64,000 nucleotides of DNA from Streptomyces lomondensis (lineage in GTDB: Bacteria; Actinomycetota; Actinomycetes; Streptomycetales; Streptomycetaceae): NCBI RefSeq assembly GCF_014651035.1, contig NZ_BMWC01000002.1:124001-188000 (forward strand), in the 5' to 3' direction. This document shows positions 33,133 through 42,494 of the stretch, piece by piece. Position 1 is the stretch's first letter, and every line of letters starts with the position of its first letter. The notes under the pieces were generated by a model. That model saw only the letters and a program-made list of their open reading frames with translations. It searched no databases and was not told the origin of the DNA. The position numbers and the translations under genes are program-made.

Positions 33133-33984
33133 ATGCGTCCCCCGTATCCACCGCCCCCGGAGCGTTCCGCCGAGCTGCGGCGGCGGTTCGCCGAAGAGGC
33201 CCGGTCCGAGCGGCCCGATCTGTCGGCGCTGTGCCTGCTGGTGGGCGCGGAGGCGGACGGGGCGCTGGACGAGGCGGGCATCGACGCCGCCCAGGTCGAG
33301 CTGGACCGGCTGGCCGGGCTGCTGCCGTACCGGCCCGGCGGGCCGCGGGAGTGGGCGGTCGCCCTGCGGGAGCTGCTCGGTGACCGGATGGGCTTTCACG
33401 GCACCCCGGCCGACTACCGGCGGCTGGAGTCCTCGCTGTTGCATGAGGTGCTGGTGCGGCGCAGGGGGTTGCCGATCCTGTTGTCCGTGGTGTGGATGGA
33501 GGTGGCCCGGCGGGCCGGGGCGCCGGTGTACGGCGTGGCGCTGCCGGGGCATTTCGTGGTCGGGTTCGGGCCCGAGGAGGGCCAGGTGCTGGCGGACCCG
33601 TTCGACGGGGGGCGGGTGCTGAGCGGGCCGGACGCGGAGTTGCTGGTGGCCGGGGCGACGGGGGCGCAGCTGGACGCGGCGATGCTGCGGCCGGCCGATC
33701 CGCTGGATGTGGTGCTGCGGATCCTGAACAACGTGCGGGCGTGGGCGGCGGCCCGGCCCGAGCGGTCGGACGTGGCGTTGTGGGCGGTCGAGCTGTCGTT
33801 GCTGCTGCCGTCGCATCCGGCTCGGTTGCGGTACGAGCGGGCGCGGCTGCTGGTGCAGCGGGGGGATTTCCTGGGTGGGGCCTTGGAGCTGGAGGCCTAC
33901 GCGGAGGTGGTGGAGGTCGTGGATGAGGCTGCGGCCGAGCGGGTGCGGGGGGAGGCTTTGGCGGCCCGGGCGATGTTGAACTGA
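33133..33984 (+). CDS. SirB1-like transglutaminase-fold protein
   Basis: A 283-residue protein of the SirB1 family. It carries the conserved block LESSLLHEVLVRRRGLPILLS, then SVVWMEVARRAGAPVYGVALPGHFVVGF, DPFDGGRVLS and a C-terminal TPR-like half (LRILNNVRAWAAARPERSDVAL). The usual transglutaminase cysteine is not obvious, so it may be non-catalytic. The biological role is unknown. Start ATG 33133; GTG 33112 is possible. It follows the GNAT gene by 30 bases on the same strand, probably co-transcribed. Confidence 0.8.
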   Translation: MRPPYPPPPERSAELRRRFAEEARSERPDLSALCLLVGAEADGALDEAGIDAAQVELDRLAGLLPYRPGGPREWAVALRELLGDRMGFHGTPADYRRLESSLLHEVLVRRRGLPILLSVVWMEVARRAGAPVYGVALPGHFVVGFGPEEGQVLADPFDGGRVLSGPDAELLVAGATGAQLDAAMLRPADPLDVVLRILNNVRAWAAARPERSDVALWAVELSLLLPSHPARLRYERARLLVQRGDFLGGALELEAYAEVVEVVDEAAAERVRGEALAARAMLN

Positions 33985-34016
33985 GCGTTCTCGCCGTGGG
34001 GCTTCGTGTTCTCCGG

Positions 34017-34090
34017 CGCTGCGGGTTCGTCGTGGTTGTTCGCGCCCACGCGGCGGAGCCGCATATCGGCACAGCCCCGCGCCCCCAAAA
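34017..34090. repeat. Dispersed Streptomyces intergenic repeat, copy D (variant, reverse)
   Basis: Read on the minus strand it gives GGGCGCGGGGCTGTGCCGAT, ATGCGGCTCCGCCGCGTGGG, CGCGAACAACCACGACGAAC and CCGCAG. It shares the two ends of copies A-C (GGGGCGCGGGG and AACCACG..CCCGCAG) with a different insert carrying its own hairpin (CGGCTCCGCCG). It again lies between convergent genes. Confidence 0.65.
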
Positions 34091-34096
34091 GAGCCT

Positions 34097-34711
34097 CTAC
34101 AACCAGCCCTTGTCTCGTGCCACCCGGACCGCCTCCGCTCGGTTGCGCACCGCAAGTTTCTGGATCGCCGTGGAGAGGTAGTTCCGGACCGTGCCCTGGG
34201 AGAGGTGCAGGGTGGTGGCCAGTTCGGCGTTGGTGGAGCCGTCGGCCGCTGCGCGGAGGACCTCGCGCTCGCGGTCCGTCAGAGGGTTCGCGCCCTCCGC
34301 CAGGGCCGCCGCCGCGAGCGTCGGGTCGATGACGCGTTCGCCGGTCAGGACCTTGCGGATCGCCTCGGCCAGCTGGGCGGCGGGGGCGTCCTTGACCAGG
34401 AAGGCGTCGGCGCCGGACTCCATGGCGCTGCGGAGGTGGCCGGGGCGGCCGAAGGTGGTGAGGATGACCAGCTTCACGGCCGGGAGTTCCGCGTGCAGGC
34501 GGGCCGCGGCCTCGATGCCCGTCGCGCCGGGCATCTCGATGTCCAGGAGGGCCACGTCGACGGCGTGTGCGCGGGCCGCCGGCAGGACCTCGTCGCCGCG
34601 GGCCACCTGGGCGACGACCTCGATGTCCTCATCCAGGCCGAGCAGGGCGGCCAGGGCCTCGCGGACCATCGACTGGTCCTCGGCCAGCAGGACCCTGATC
34701 GTGCGGCTCAT
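34097..34711 (-). CDS. NarL/LuxR-family response regulator (DesR-like)
   Basis: A 204-residue response regulator. The receiver domain has acidic pocket AEDQ near residue 11, phospho-acceptor Asp57 in VALLDIEMPG and Lys in FLVKDAP. The C-terminal LuxR helix-turn-helix has LTDREREVLRAAADG and TVRNYLSTAIQKL. It should be phosphorylated by the histidine kinase immediately upstream and activate or repress the linked ABC exporter. Start ATG 34711 overlaps the kinase stop (ATGA). Confidence 0.92.
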   Translation of the reverse strand: MSRTIRVLLAEDQSMVREALAALLGLDEDIEVVAQVARGDEVLPAARAHAVDVALLDIEMPGATGIEAAARLHAELPAVKLVILTTFGRPGHLRSAMESGADAFLVKDAPAAQLAEAIRKVLTGERVIDPTLAAAALAEGANPLTDREREVLRAAADGSTNAELATTLHLSQGTVRNYLSTAIQKLAVRNRAEAVRVARDKGWL

Positions 34712-35874
34712 GCCGGGGATCCTACGTCCGCCGCACCGGCCGCGGGCACGCGGGCGACCAGGCGGAAACCGCCCTTGAGCGGGCCCGCCTCCAGGGTGCC
34801 GCCCGCCTTGGCGAGGCGTTCGGTGAGGCCCGTGAGGCCGTTGCCGTGGCCGCGGCCCGGGCCGCCCGAGCCGTTGTCCTCGACGGTGAGTTCCAGCAGC
34901 GGGCCGTCGAGGGTCCGGCGGTGCAGCAGCTCGACCGTGCAGCGGCGGGCGCCGCTGTGCCGTACGACGTTGGTGACCGCCTCGCGCAGCGCCCAGGCGA
35001 GGGCGGTCTCGCTCTCCTCGGGGACGTCCGCGAGGTCGGGGTCGGCGGGCAGTTCGGGCAGGACGCCGGCCGCGGCCAGGGCGACCCGGGCACCGGCGAG
35101 TTCGGCGCTCAGGCGGGGTCGGCGGTAGCCGGTGACGGCCTCGCGCACGTCGACGAGGGCCTGGCGGCTGACCTGCTCGATGTCGGCGATCTGCCGGGCC
35201 GCCTCGTCGGGGTGGGCGGGCAGCATCCGGCCGGCCAGCTCGCTCTTGAGCGTGATCAGGGAGAGCGAGTGGCCGAGCAGGTCGTGCAGGTCCCTGGCCA
35301 GCCGCAGGCGCTCCTCGTTGGCGGCGAGCTGGGCGACGGTGGCGCGGGCCTCGCGCAGCGCGACGGTCGTCCGGACGAGTTCGCGTACGCCGGTCATCGC
35401 GAAGCCGCCGAGCAGCGCCGGGACGAGGAGGCCGGCCAGGTACGCGTGGCCGTCCCGGGCCGCGAGCCCGACGGCGGTCAGCAGCGCGCACGCGGCCGGG
35501 ATGGTCCAGCGGGCCAGGCGCAGGGGCAGGGCCGCCCCGGACGCGATCGAGACGTAGACGAACAGCACCAGCCACTCGCGGCCCAGGGTGAGCGCGAGCA
35601 GCGTGGACTGGGCGGCGAGCACCCCGAGCGAGCCGAGCACCAGGGCGTTGCGCTCGCCGCGGCCGGTGCGGAAGAGCAGCACCATGTACCAGGTGACGAA
35701 CGCGGCCAGGCCGATCCAGCCGAGGACGCGGACGCCCGTGCCGTGCCCGCCGTGCAGCAGGTCGCTCACGGGCGCGCTCAGGTAGACCAGCCAGACGCCG
35801 GTCCACAGCGACTTCACGATCCGCTGCCTGCGGTTCACCGGGCGCTGCCCGATGCCGACCCCGACGCCGCTCAC
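34708..35874 (-). CDS. Sensor histidine kinase (HisKA_3 type)
   Basis: A 388-residue kinase with about five transmembrane segments and almost no extracytoplasmic domain, so it probably senses something in or near the membrane. The phospho-acceptor is His197 in RLARDLHDLLGHSLSLI. The ATPase part has the N box ALREAVTNVVRHSGA and G boxes TVEDNGSGGPGRGHGNGLTG. It resembles DesK-type kinases. Start GTG 35874 overlaps the permease stop (GTGA). Together with the response regulator and the ABC exporter it makes a four-gene unit. Confidence 0.9.
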   Translation of the reverse strand: MSGVGVGIGQRPVNRRQRIVKSLWTGVWLVYLSAPVSDLLHGGHGTGVRVLGWIGLAAFVTWYMVLLFRTGRGERNALVLGSLGVLAAQSTLLALTLGREWLVLFVYVSIASGAALPLRLARWTIPAACALLTAVGLAARDGHAYLAGLLVPALLGGFAMTGVRELVRTTVALREARATVAQLAANEERLRLARDLHDLLGHSLSLITLKSELAGRMLPAHPDEAARQIADIEQVSRQALVDVREAVTGYRRPRLSAELAGARVALAAAGVLPELPADPDLADVPEESETALAWALREAVTNVVRHSGARRCTVELLHRRTLDGPLLELTVEDNGSGGPGRGHGNGLTGLTERLAKAGGTLEAGPLKGGFRLVARVPAAGAADVGSPA

Positions 35875-36611
35875 GCCTTCAAGGTGTCCTTCCGGTACAG
35901 CCAAGCCGCGCCGCCCGCGAACAGGGCGAAGGACACCACGAGGACGGCGACGTCCTGGACGTGCGGGGCGCGGCTCTGTTCGATGGCCTGCCCCAGGGCA
36001 GCGTACGCGTGCGTGGGCAGCCACTTCGCGATGTCCTGGAGCCAGGCCGGGAAGGTCGTCGTGGGCATCCACAGGCCGCCCAGCAGCGACAGGCCGAAGT
36101 AGGTGATCATGGTGATCGGGCGGACGGCGTCCCCACTGGCCAGGTAGCCGATGGCGACGCCGAGCGCGGCGAAGACGAGGCTGCCGGCCCAGATCGCGCC
36201 GGTCAGGGCGAGCCACTGCCAGGCGTCCAGGCGTACGTCCTTCACGGCCGCCGCGATCACGAAGACGATGACGAGGGACGGCAGGCTGACGACGGCCGCG
36301 CTCGCGGTCTTGGCGAGGACGTAGCCGCGGCCCGGCAGCGTGGTCAGGCGCAGCTGCCGTACCCAGCCGCCCTCGCGCTCCTTGGCGATGCGCTCGCTGT
36401 TGCCCATGAGGACGGCCGTGAGAGCGCCGAAGGAGGCCATGGAGACCATCATGTAGGTCGGGAGGGTCAGGCCGGTGCCGGGGACCTGCGCGGTGCTGTC
36501 GGCGTTGCCGGCGATGATCAGGAACAGGACCGACGGGTAGATCACCGAGAAGAACAGGAACTTGCGGTTGCGCAGGGCGCGGGTGAGTTCCAGCTTGATC
36601 AGGCTGTTCAC
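35871..36611 (-). CDS. ABC-2 type exporter permease
   Basis: A 246-residue permease with six hydrophobic helices. It begins MNSLIKLELTRALRNRKFLFF and has the ABC-2 features LTLPTYMMVSMASFGALTAVL, ERIAKEREGGWVRQLRLTTLP (coupling helix) and YFGLSLLGGLWMPTTTFPAWL. It would form an exporter with the ATPase encoded upstream. The substrate could be an antibiotic or lipid. Start GTG 36611 overlaps the ATPase stop (GTGA). Confidence 0.88.
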   Translation of the reverse strand: MNSLIKLELTRALRNRKFLFFSVIYPSVLFLIIAGNADSTAQVPGTGLTLPTYMMVSMASFGALTAVLMGNSERIAKEREGGWVRQLRLTTLPGRGYVLAKTASAAVVSLPSLVIVFVIAAAVKDVRLDAWQWLALTGAIWAGSLVFAALGVAIGYLASGDAVRPITMITYFGLSLLGGLWMPTTTFPAWLQDIAKWLPTHAYAALGQAIEQSRAPHVQDVAVLVVSFALFAGGAAWLYRKDTLKA

Positions 36612-37519
36612 CTGGACTTCGCCTCCTCGGCGGTGGTGAGGGCGACGAAGGCCTGCTCCAGGCCGAGCCCGGCGACTTCCAGATTGCGGGGGTAGACGCC
36701 GAGGCCGTACAGGGCGTGGACGGTGGCGTCGGCGTCGGAGGACCGGATGCGGACGGTCCGGCCGGAGACGTCGAGCGCGGTCAGGAAGGGCAGGGCACGC
36801 AGGGCGGGTCGGTCGATGGCGCCCTCCAGATCGAAGGAGATGCGGCGGGCGCCCGCCCTGGCCTTGATCTCGGCGGCCGTGCCGTCGGCGAGGAGCCGGC
36901 CGCGGTGCAGGACGAGGACCCGGTCGGCGGCGGCGTCGGCCTCTTCGAGGTAGTGGGTGGCGAAGAGGACGGTCCGGCCCTGGCCGGCCTGCTCGCGCAT
37001 GGTGGCCCAGAAGGCCTGGCGGGTGGTGACGTCCATGCCGGTGGTGGGCTCGTCCAGGACGATGAGGTCGCTCTCACCTGCGGTGGCCAGGGCGAAGCGG
37101 ACGCGCTGCGCCTGGCCGCCGGAGAGCTTGTCGACCCTGCGGTCGGCGAGCTGCGCAATGCCCGCGCGGGCCAGGACCTCGGACGGCCGGTACGGCTTCG
37201 GGTGCAGGGCGCAGGCGAGCCGCACGAGTTCGGCGACCGTCACCCCGTCCATCAGCCCGCCGCTCTGCAGCATGGCGCCCACGCGCCCGGCCACGATGGC
37301 CTCCCGGGGGCCGGTGCCGAAGAGGCGGACCGTGCCGCTGTCTGGCTTCTTCAGGCCGAGGAGCAGGTCGAGGGCGGTCGACTTGCCGGCGCCGTTGGGG
37401 CCCAGCAGCGCCACGGTCTCCCCCGGGCGCAGGGCCAGGGTCAGTGCGTCCACGGCCCGGACGGCGTCGTATGCCTTGCTCACCTGGTCGAAGGCGACCA
37501 CCGAGGCTGTCGTTGTCAT
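36608..37519 (-). CDS. ABC exporter ATPase
   Basis: A 303-residue ABC ATPase of the drug/antibiotic exporter class. Walker A is GPNGAGKST (40-48), followed by the Q-loop region GRVGAMLQSGGLMDGVTV, signature LSGGQAQRVRFALA, Walker B DLIVLDEPTTGMD and H-loop LFATHYLEEAD. A C-terminal extension has the DrrA-like fold. It is the first gene of the ABC-kinase-regulator operon and starts at ATG 37519. A gap of 149 bases with a terminator lies behind it. Confidence 0.92.
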   Translation of the reverse strand: MTTTASVVAFDQVSKAYDAVRAVDALTLALRPGETVALLGPNGAGKSTALDLLLGLKKPDSGTVRLFGTGPREAIVAGRVGAMLQSGGLMDGVTVAELVRLACALHPKPYRPSEVLARAGIAQLADRRVDKLSGGQAQRVRFALATAGESDLIVLDEPTTGMDVTTRQAFWATMREQAGQGRTVLFATHYLEEADAAADRVLVLHRGRLLADGTAAEIKARAGARRISFDLEGAIDRPALRALPFLTALDVSGRTVRIRSSDADATVHALYGLGVYPRNLEVAGLGLEQAFVALTTAEEAKSR

Positions 37520-37614
37520 ACGGCCATGGTGGCTTCGGGGCGGTCGGCGAGGGCAGTGTCGGGCGTCCGGAGTGCCGGATGACAGATGTCATGTCTCCCG
37601 GGTGACGACGACGG

Positions 37615-37645
37615 ACAGCCCCTGCCCGGTGCGGGCAGGGGCTGT
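37615..37645 (-). terminator. Terminator after the collagen-like membrane protein gene
   Basis: Perfect 14-base arms (37615-37628 and 37632-37645) with a 3-base loop, 24 bases past the stop at 37669. Confidence 0.8.
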
Positions 37646-37668
37646 GGGGCCGGCCGGACGGTGCGAGG

Positions 37669-40281
37669 TCAGTTCGGCTTGGTGTCGATGACGCCGACGC
37701 GCTCCGCCGGTGTCTTGCCGCGCAGGGCCTTGCGCAGCGCGGCGACGACGTCCTGCGGCGTGACGTCGCGCTTGCCGCTCGCGCCCTCGATCTGCACGCC
37801 CTCGAAGGTCGTGCCGTACGCCTCCTGGAGCGCCTTGAGGTCGTACGTCTCCACGAGCTTGCCGTCCACGGCCTTGAAGCCGAGGATCTTCGGCAGGGAC
37901 AGCTTGCCGAACTGGATGCGGTGGGCCGCGTCGGTCTCGACGGTGACCAGGTCGGACATCGCGGGCTGCGCGAACTCCTTCAGGACCCGGTCGACCTCGG
38001 CGTTCGAGACGGTCGGCTGCCTGGTGGTGGTCGGGAGCGTCACCGTGGTGGCCGTACCGGTCTCCACCTGGGTGCGGTACGCCTTCTCGACAGCCGTCGT
38101 CGACTTGGCGAGGTCGATGCCCTTGCCCGCCTTGCCGTAGACGGCGACGGCCTTCCCCGGCTGGAACTTGATCGTACCCTCGGTGACCGAACCGGAGCCG
38201 CCGGCCGCGCTCTCCAGGGCGGCGTGCAGCTTCTCCTCGTCGACGGGCATGTCCGGGGCGACGACGCGGTGGTTGCCGAACAGCGAGCCGATCACGGAGA
38301 CCGGGTTGTAGTCGCTCTTGGCCGCCGCGTCGGCCGTGGCGTCCATGTCGAACTGCAGGCCCGCGTTGTCCGGGTCCAGGGCGACGGTCCTGCCGCCCAC
38401 GGACAGCTTCAGCTCCTTGCCGACGCGGTCGTCGAAGGCCTCGTCGAGCTTCTTGACCGCGCCGTCGCGGGTGGTGCCGCCGATGTCGACGCCGAGCACG
38501 GTGGTGCCCTTGGGCACGTCGGTGCGGTTCATCAGCAAACCGGCCCCGTAGAGGCCGCCGGCGGCGACGACCACGGCCGCGGCGAGCAGCACGAGCTTGT
38601 TGCGGCCCTTCTTCTTGGGCGCCTTGGCGGAGCTCGCCGGGGGCGGCGAGACCGGCTCGGGCAGCTTCGGGGCCGTGTGCGGGACCGGGCCGTCGCCGGG
38701 CGCGCCCGGGCCGAACGGCGAGGCCGCGCCGGGCGGTACGACGGGGATGCCGCTGGTGACAGTGTGTCCGGAGACGTTGTCGTGGCGGGGGGCGTAGCCC
38801 TGGCCGTCCGGGGGCTCGGGGGCCGGCTTCTGCGGGGTGAGGATGGCGGTGTCGTCGCTCATGCCGCCGGAGCCGGAGCCTGCGGCGCCTTGGCCGGTGG
38901 GGGTGCCGACCCCGGGGCCGGCGGGGCCGCCAGGGGCTCCCGCACCGGCGGGGCCGCCGGGTGTGCCCGGGCCACCAGGGGCGCCGGGGGCGCCTATGGC
39001 GCCGGGGCCTGCGGGCGCGCCGGGTCCTCCCGGTCGGCCGGGGTCGTTGAAGGCGCCGGGGGCGCCGGGGCCGCCGGGCCTGCCAGGGACACCGGGCGCG
39101 CCGGGGACACCGGGCGTGCCGGGGACACCGGTCTCGTCGAAGGCGCCGGGGCCGCCGGGGCCACCCGGTTCACCGAAGCCGCCGGGCCCCCCGGGCCCGC
39201 TGTAGGAACCCGGGCCGCCGGGACCGCCGGGACCGCCCGGCTCGTTGAAACCGCCAGGCCCGCCGGGACCGCCCGGCTCGTTGTAACCGCCCGGCCCGCT
39301 CCGCTCATTGAAGCCGCCCGCCGCTCCGGGGCCACCGGCCGGGGGCACCATCGGGCCGTCCCCGGTGACCGGGCCGCCGGTCGGGCCGGCCGGCCCCTGG
39401 GTGCCGGGACCGCCGGGCACGCCGTTCTCGGCGAAGTTGTGGGAGGCGTTCGGACCGCCGTAGCCGTTCTGCCCGTTCTGCCCGTTCTGGCTGCCGCCGT
39501 TCTCCGAGAAGTACGGCAGCTCGTCGCGGCGCGGCTCGTCGCCACCGCCCGGGGCGGGACGCGAACCGTTGCCGAGCGGGCCCGCCGCCAGTGCCTCGGT
39601 GACGTCGAAGGAGCCGGTGCCGCCGCCGTGCCCGGGCGCGACGGGCCCGCCGGTCGCGCCGCCCGGGAGCCCCGCGCCGTTCGTGCCGCCGGACCGGGAG
39701 CCGCCCGGCGCGCCCATGGAGCCGACCACGCCGCCGGGCCGCCCGGCACCCGGCCGCGCCCCACCGGCCGCGGCCGGCCCGGACGCGCCGGGGCCGCCCG
39801 AACCGGGGCCGCCCGTACCGGAACCGCCGGCCGCCGGAGCGGAACCGCCCGGCAGACCGGCCCCGTTGGTGGAGCCGCCGCCCTGACCGCCCGGGCCCGT
39901 GCCGGACTTGCGGGGCGCGAACCAGTCGCTGGTCGGCTTGTCCTCGGCGGAAGGCTCGCCCGTGCCCGCACCCCGGGGCGTCGCGGCGCTCGGCGCCGAA
40001 GACGTCTCACCGTGCGTGTCGGTGTCGGCGGGGCTCTCCGCCTCCGTGACGGGCTTGCGCACGACGACCGGCGGAATGGGCCGCGACCCGGGGATGTTGA
40101 TCCGGATCCGGGTCGTCAGCGTGGTCTCGGTCTTGCGTTCCTCCGGCCGCGTGGCCGAACGGCCCGCGCCCGTACCGCCGTCGGAGACCGTCGGGGTCCC
40201 GTACGGCGGCGTACCCGACGGGTAGGCGGCTCCGCCGCGCCCGTTGGGCCCGGAGGACGGAGTGTCAGTTTCACGACTCAA
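37669..40281 (-). CDS. Collagen-like membrane protein with YoaR/VanW-type peptidoglycan-binding exterior
   Basis: An 870-residue protein in three parts. Residues 1-285 are disordered and charged. Residues about 285-470 are a near-perfect Gly-X-Y collagen-like region ([20 protein letters not shown] and related). A linker leads to KKKGRNK and one transmembrane helix ([21 protein letters not shown], about 558-580). The C-terminal 290 residues are an exported domain pair with the YoaR-type pattern ([55 protein letters not shown]), which in VanW-like proteins binds cell wall. The basic flank sits before the helix, so the collagen-like part should be cytoplasmic. Start ATG 40281. Confidence 0.8.
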   Translation of the reverse strand: MSRETDTPSSGPNGRGGAAYPSGTPPYGTPTVSDGGTGAGRSATRPEERKTETTLTTRIRINIPGSRPIPPVVVRKPVTEAESPADTDTHGETSSAPSAATPRGAGTGEPSAEDKPTSDWFAPRKSGTGPGGQGGGSTNGAGLPGGSAPAAGGSGTGGPGSGGPGASGPAAAGGARPGAGRPGGVVGSMGAPGGSRSGGTNGAGLPGGATGGPVAPGHGGGTGSFDVTEALAAGPLGNGSRPAPGGGDEPRRDELPYFSENGGSQNGQNGQNGYGGPNASHNFAENGVPGGPGTQGPAGPTGGPVTGDGPMVPPAGGPGAAGGFNERSGPGGYNEPGGPGGPGGFNEPGGPGGPGGPGSYSGPGGPGGFGEPGGPGGPGAFDETGVPGTPGVPGAPGVPGRPGGPGAPGAFNDPGRPGGPGAPAGPGAIGAPGAPGGPGTPGGPAGAGAPGGPAGPGVGTPTGQGAAGSGSGGMSDDTAILTPQKPAPEPPDGQGYAPRHDNVSGHTVTSGIPVVPPGAASPFGPGAPGDGPVPHTAPKLPEPVSPPPASSAKAPKKKGRNKLVLLAAAVVVAAGGLYGAGLLMNRTDVPKGTTVLGVDIGGTTRDGAVKKLDEAFDDRVGKELKLSVGGRTVALDPDNAGLQFDMDATADAAAKSDYNPVSVIGSLFGNHRVVAPDMPVDEEKLHAALESAAGGSGSVTEGTIKFQPGKAVAVYGKAGKGIDLAKSTTAVEKAYRTQVETGTATTVTLPTTTRQPTVSNAEVDRVLKEFAQPAMSDLVTVETDAAHRIQFGKLSLPKILGFKAVDGKLVETYDLKALQEAYGTTFEGVQIEGASGKRDVTPQDVVAALRKALRGKTPAERVGVIDTKPN

Positions 40282-40437
40282 GGCAGGTTCTCCCGGTTGG
40301 CTCCGCCGCCCGACACAACCTCACGCGGGCAGCTCGGCGGCGCGCACCACCATACTGGCCACTTCTCACCCGTATCCCAGGACCGCTGGGGAAACTCACA
40401 CCGGACCCCCACGGGCGCGTCCTGGCGAAGTGGTACG

Positions 40438-40848
40438 TCACTTGCCAAGTCGGACGGGATCGCCGTCAGGTTGCCGCCCCGGGGCAATGGTGGCGCACAT
40501 CACAGCCACGCCGATGCCCCCGAGCAGGAAGACGTAGGAGCCGCCCCCCGCGGCGAAGAGGAAGTCGCCCTCCGGGCGGCTGGCGGTGAGCAGGATGACG
40601 GCGAGCATCCAGCCGGCGGCGGCCGCGACGGCCCCGGCCCGGCCGCGCGTGACACGGGCGGCGCCGAGGACGAGCCCGGCCTCACCGGCCAGGGCGAGGA
40701 TCAGCCCGCCCGGGAACCACCCGGGCTGCACGAGCGCCCCGGCCGCCCCGACCACGGCCCCGAGCAGGAAGAACGCGAAGCAGGCGGCGGCCCGTCCGGC
40801 GGAGGGCGGCCGCATCGGCTGGGCGAGCATGGAGCTCCGGTCGCTCAT
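40438..40848 (-). CDS. Small membrane protein, DUF6113-like
   Basis: A 136-residue protein with four predicted transmembrane helices ([69 protein letters not shown]). I recall this as DUF6113, a family usually next to mshB in Streptomyces. The function is unknown. Start ATG 40848 overlaps the mshB stop (ATGA), so the two are translationally coupled and may act together in mycothiol metabolism (inference). Confidence 0.78.
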   Translation of the reverse strand: MSDRSSMLAQPMRPPSAGRAAACFAFFLLGAVVGAAGALVQPGWFPGGLILALAGEAGLVLGAARVTRGRAGAVAAAAGWMLAVILLTASRPEGDFLFAAGGGSYVFLLGGIGVAVMCATIAPGRQPDGDPVRLGK

Positions 40849-41705
40849 GAGGTCTCCTCGATCCCGGCGAACAGGTCCGTCTCCCGCGCGCCGGGGCCCC
40901 GCTCGCCGCGCACCAGCTCGTAGTACTCGGTCGTGAGGATCGGCTGGGCGAGTTCGTTGGACAGCACGAAGTACGGCTCGGCCACGGTGATCTGGGTGGC
41001 GTGGGCGCGCATCGCGGCGGCCTTGGCGGCTGCGTGCGCGGTGCCGTCGACCACCGCGGTGATCCGCTCCTCGGGCACGACACCGGGCACGTCGTCGACC
41101 TCGGCGGCCTTGCTGAAGGGGGTGCCGGGCAGGTCCTCGCGGAGCCGGGCGAAGGACTCCTCCACAACGGGCCGGGGGACCCGGTTCCAGTAGACCTTGG
41201 GGATCGTCCAGCCGGTCTTGGCGGACAGCTCGGCGGCGCGCATGGCGACGCGGTGGGCCTGGATGTGGTCGGGGTGGCCGTAGCCGCCGTGGTCGTCGTA
41301 GGTGACGAGGACCTGGGGGCGTACCTCGCGGATCACCTCGGCGAGGTGGGCGGCGGCCTCGTCGACGTCGGCCTGCCAGAAGCAGGCGGGGTCGTCGTTG
41401 TCGGGCAGGCCCATCATCCCGGAGTCGCTGTAGCGTCCGGCGCCGCCGAGGAGACGGAAGTCCTGGACGCCGAGCTCGGCCATGGCGGCGGCGAGCTCGC
41501 GGCGGCGGTGCTGCCCCAGGGCGGCGCCGGTCAGGTGCGCGAGCTCGGGCGGGATGACCTCGCCGCGCTCGCCGAGGGTGCAGGTGACCAGGGTGACGTG
41601 GGCACCCTCGGCCGCGTACCTGGCCATGGTCGCGCCGTTGTTGATCGACTCGTCGTCCGGGTGCGCGTGCACCAGCAGCAGACGCCGGGAGGGCAGATCC
41701 GTCAT
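40845..41705 (-). CDS. mshB: Mycothiol biosynthesis deacetylase MshB
   Basis: A 286-residue LmbE-type zinc deacetylase. The zinc motif [15 protein letters not shown] lies near residue 14, followed by [19 protein letters not shown], a central [15 protein letters not shown] (catalytic Asp/His) and [12 protein letters not shown]. MshB removes acetate from GlcNAc-inositol in the second step of mycothiol synthesis; mycothiol is the actinobacterial glutathione substitute. I set the start at ATG 41705 ([15 protein letters not shown]). Residues upstream to 41891 have no family support. Confidence 0.92.
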   Translation of the reverse strand: MTDLPSRRLLLVHAHPDDESINNGATMARYAAEGAHVTLVTCTLGERGEVIPPELAHLTGAALGQHRRRELAAAMAELGVQDFRLLGGAGRYSDSGMMGLPDNDDPACFWQADVDEAAAHLAEVIREVRPQVLVTYDDHGGYGHPDHIQAHRVAMRAAELSAKTGWTIPKVYWNRVPRPVVEESFARLREDLPGTPFSKAAEVDDVPGVVPEERITAVVDGTAHAAAKAAAMRAHATQITVAEPYFVLSNELAQPILTTEYYELVRGERGPGARETDLFAGIEETS

Positions 41706-41824
41706 GGATCCCACCCTACGAGGCGCCGGACCGCTGTTCGTCGCGCCCCGGCCCGTCACCCCTGGAGAGGGTCGTCCGAACGAAGGTGGCCGAAACCGGT
41801 TCTCCCGTTTCCGGATCGAGTCCC

Positions 41825-42442
41825 TCAGGACTCGATCTCTTCCGCATCGTCGTCCTGGTAGCGCGGCAGGCCGCTCGTCGGAATGGTCCACTCCCCGATG
41901 GTGACGTCTTCGCCGTAGACGAAATCCTTGCGGGTGGCGTAGCGGGGCCCGTCCGGGGTCCGATGGATATCGGTGAGGACGGCACCGGTGCCAGTACGAG
42001 GGTCGAAGATCGCGTAGACCGGGATGCCTAGCAGCGGGTAGTCGCGCATCTTGCCCACCCAGTCGTTGCGCGGGTTGGAGCGGGAGACGACCTCGATGGC
42101 GGCGATGAGCGTACGGGCGTCGAAGGACCCTTCTACGTCCATGTCCTCTTCGGCGATCACCATGATGTCGGGGCGGCGCATGACGCCCTCGGGTTCGTTC
42201 TCCACATCGGGCTCACCCGTATGTGCCACGAGCTCTTCCGGCATCACCTTCTCCAGGCGCTTCCGGAGTCGCAGTGTGGTCAGCTCATGCCGACCGCTGG
42301 GCGACATCATGTCGTGGACGATCCCTTCCTTGGTGATCTCGAACTTGCCCGGCAGGGTGTCGTCCGAGGACTGAACAAAGTCACGCATGGCCCGGTACAG
42401 GTGGGAGGCGCCCTGACGCGCGTCGTCGGGTGCGATGGTCAT
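41825..42442 (-). CDS. Uma2 family endonuclease-like protein
   Basis: A 205-residue protein of the Uma2 (DUF820) family with the PD-(D/E)xK-like core: [32 protein letters not shown] (active-site aspartate), and [25 protein letters not shown] (glutamate plus lysine). It ends with [18 protein letters not shown]. These are predicted nucleases, expanded in cyanobacteria and Streptomyces, with no established role. Start ATG 42442. It marks the right edge of the accessory patch that runs to about 45.4 kb. Confidence 0.85.
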   Translation of the reverse strand: MTIAPDDARQGASHLYRAMRDFVQSSDDTLPGKFEITKEGIVHDMMSPSGRHELTTLRLRKRLEKVMPEELVAHTGEPDVENEPEGVMRRPDIMVIAEEDMDVEGSFDARTLIAAIEVVSRSNPRNDWVGKMRDYPLLGIPVYAIFDPRTGTGAVLTDIHRTPDGPRYATRKDFVYGEDVTIGEWTIPTSGLPRYQDDDAEEIES

Positions 42443-42494
42443 GGCGCTCGCTCCTCGTCGTCTGTGCCCAGGGGCAAGGGTCGTCACGTTCATG

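Noticed and set aside
37921..40923. A 1000-residue open frame on the plus strand
   Set aside because: It runs opposite to the collagen-like gene, mshB and a DUF6113 gene. Its sequence is only the reverse of GC-rich codons, with no motifs.
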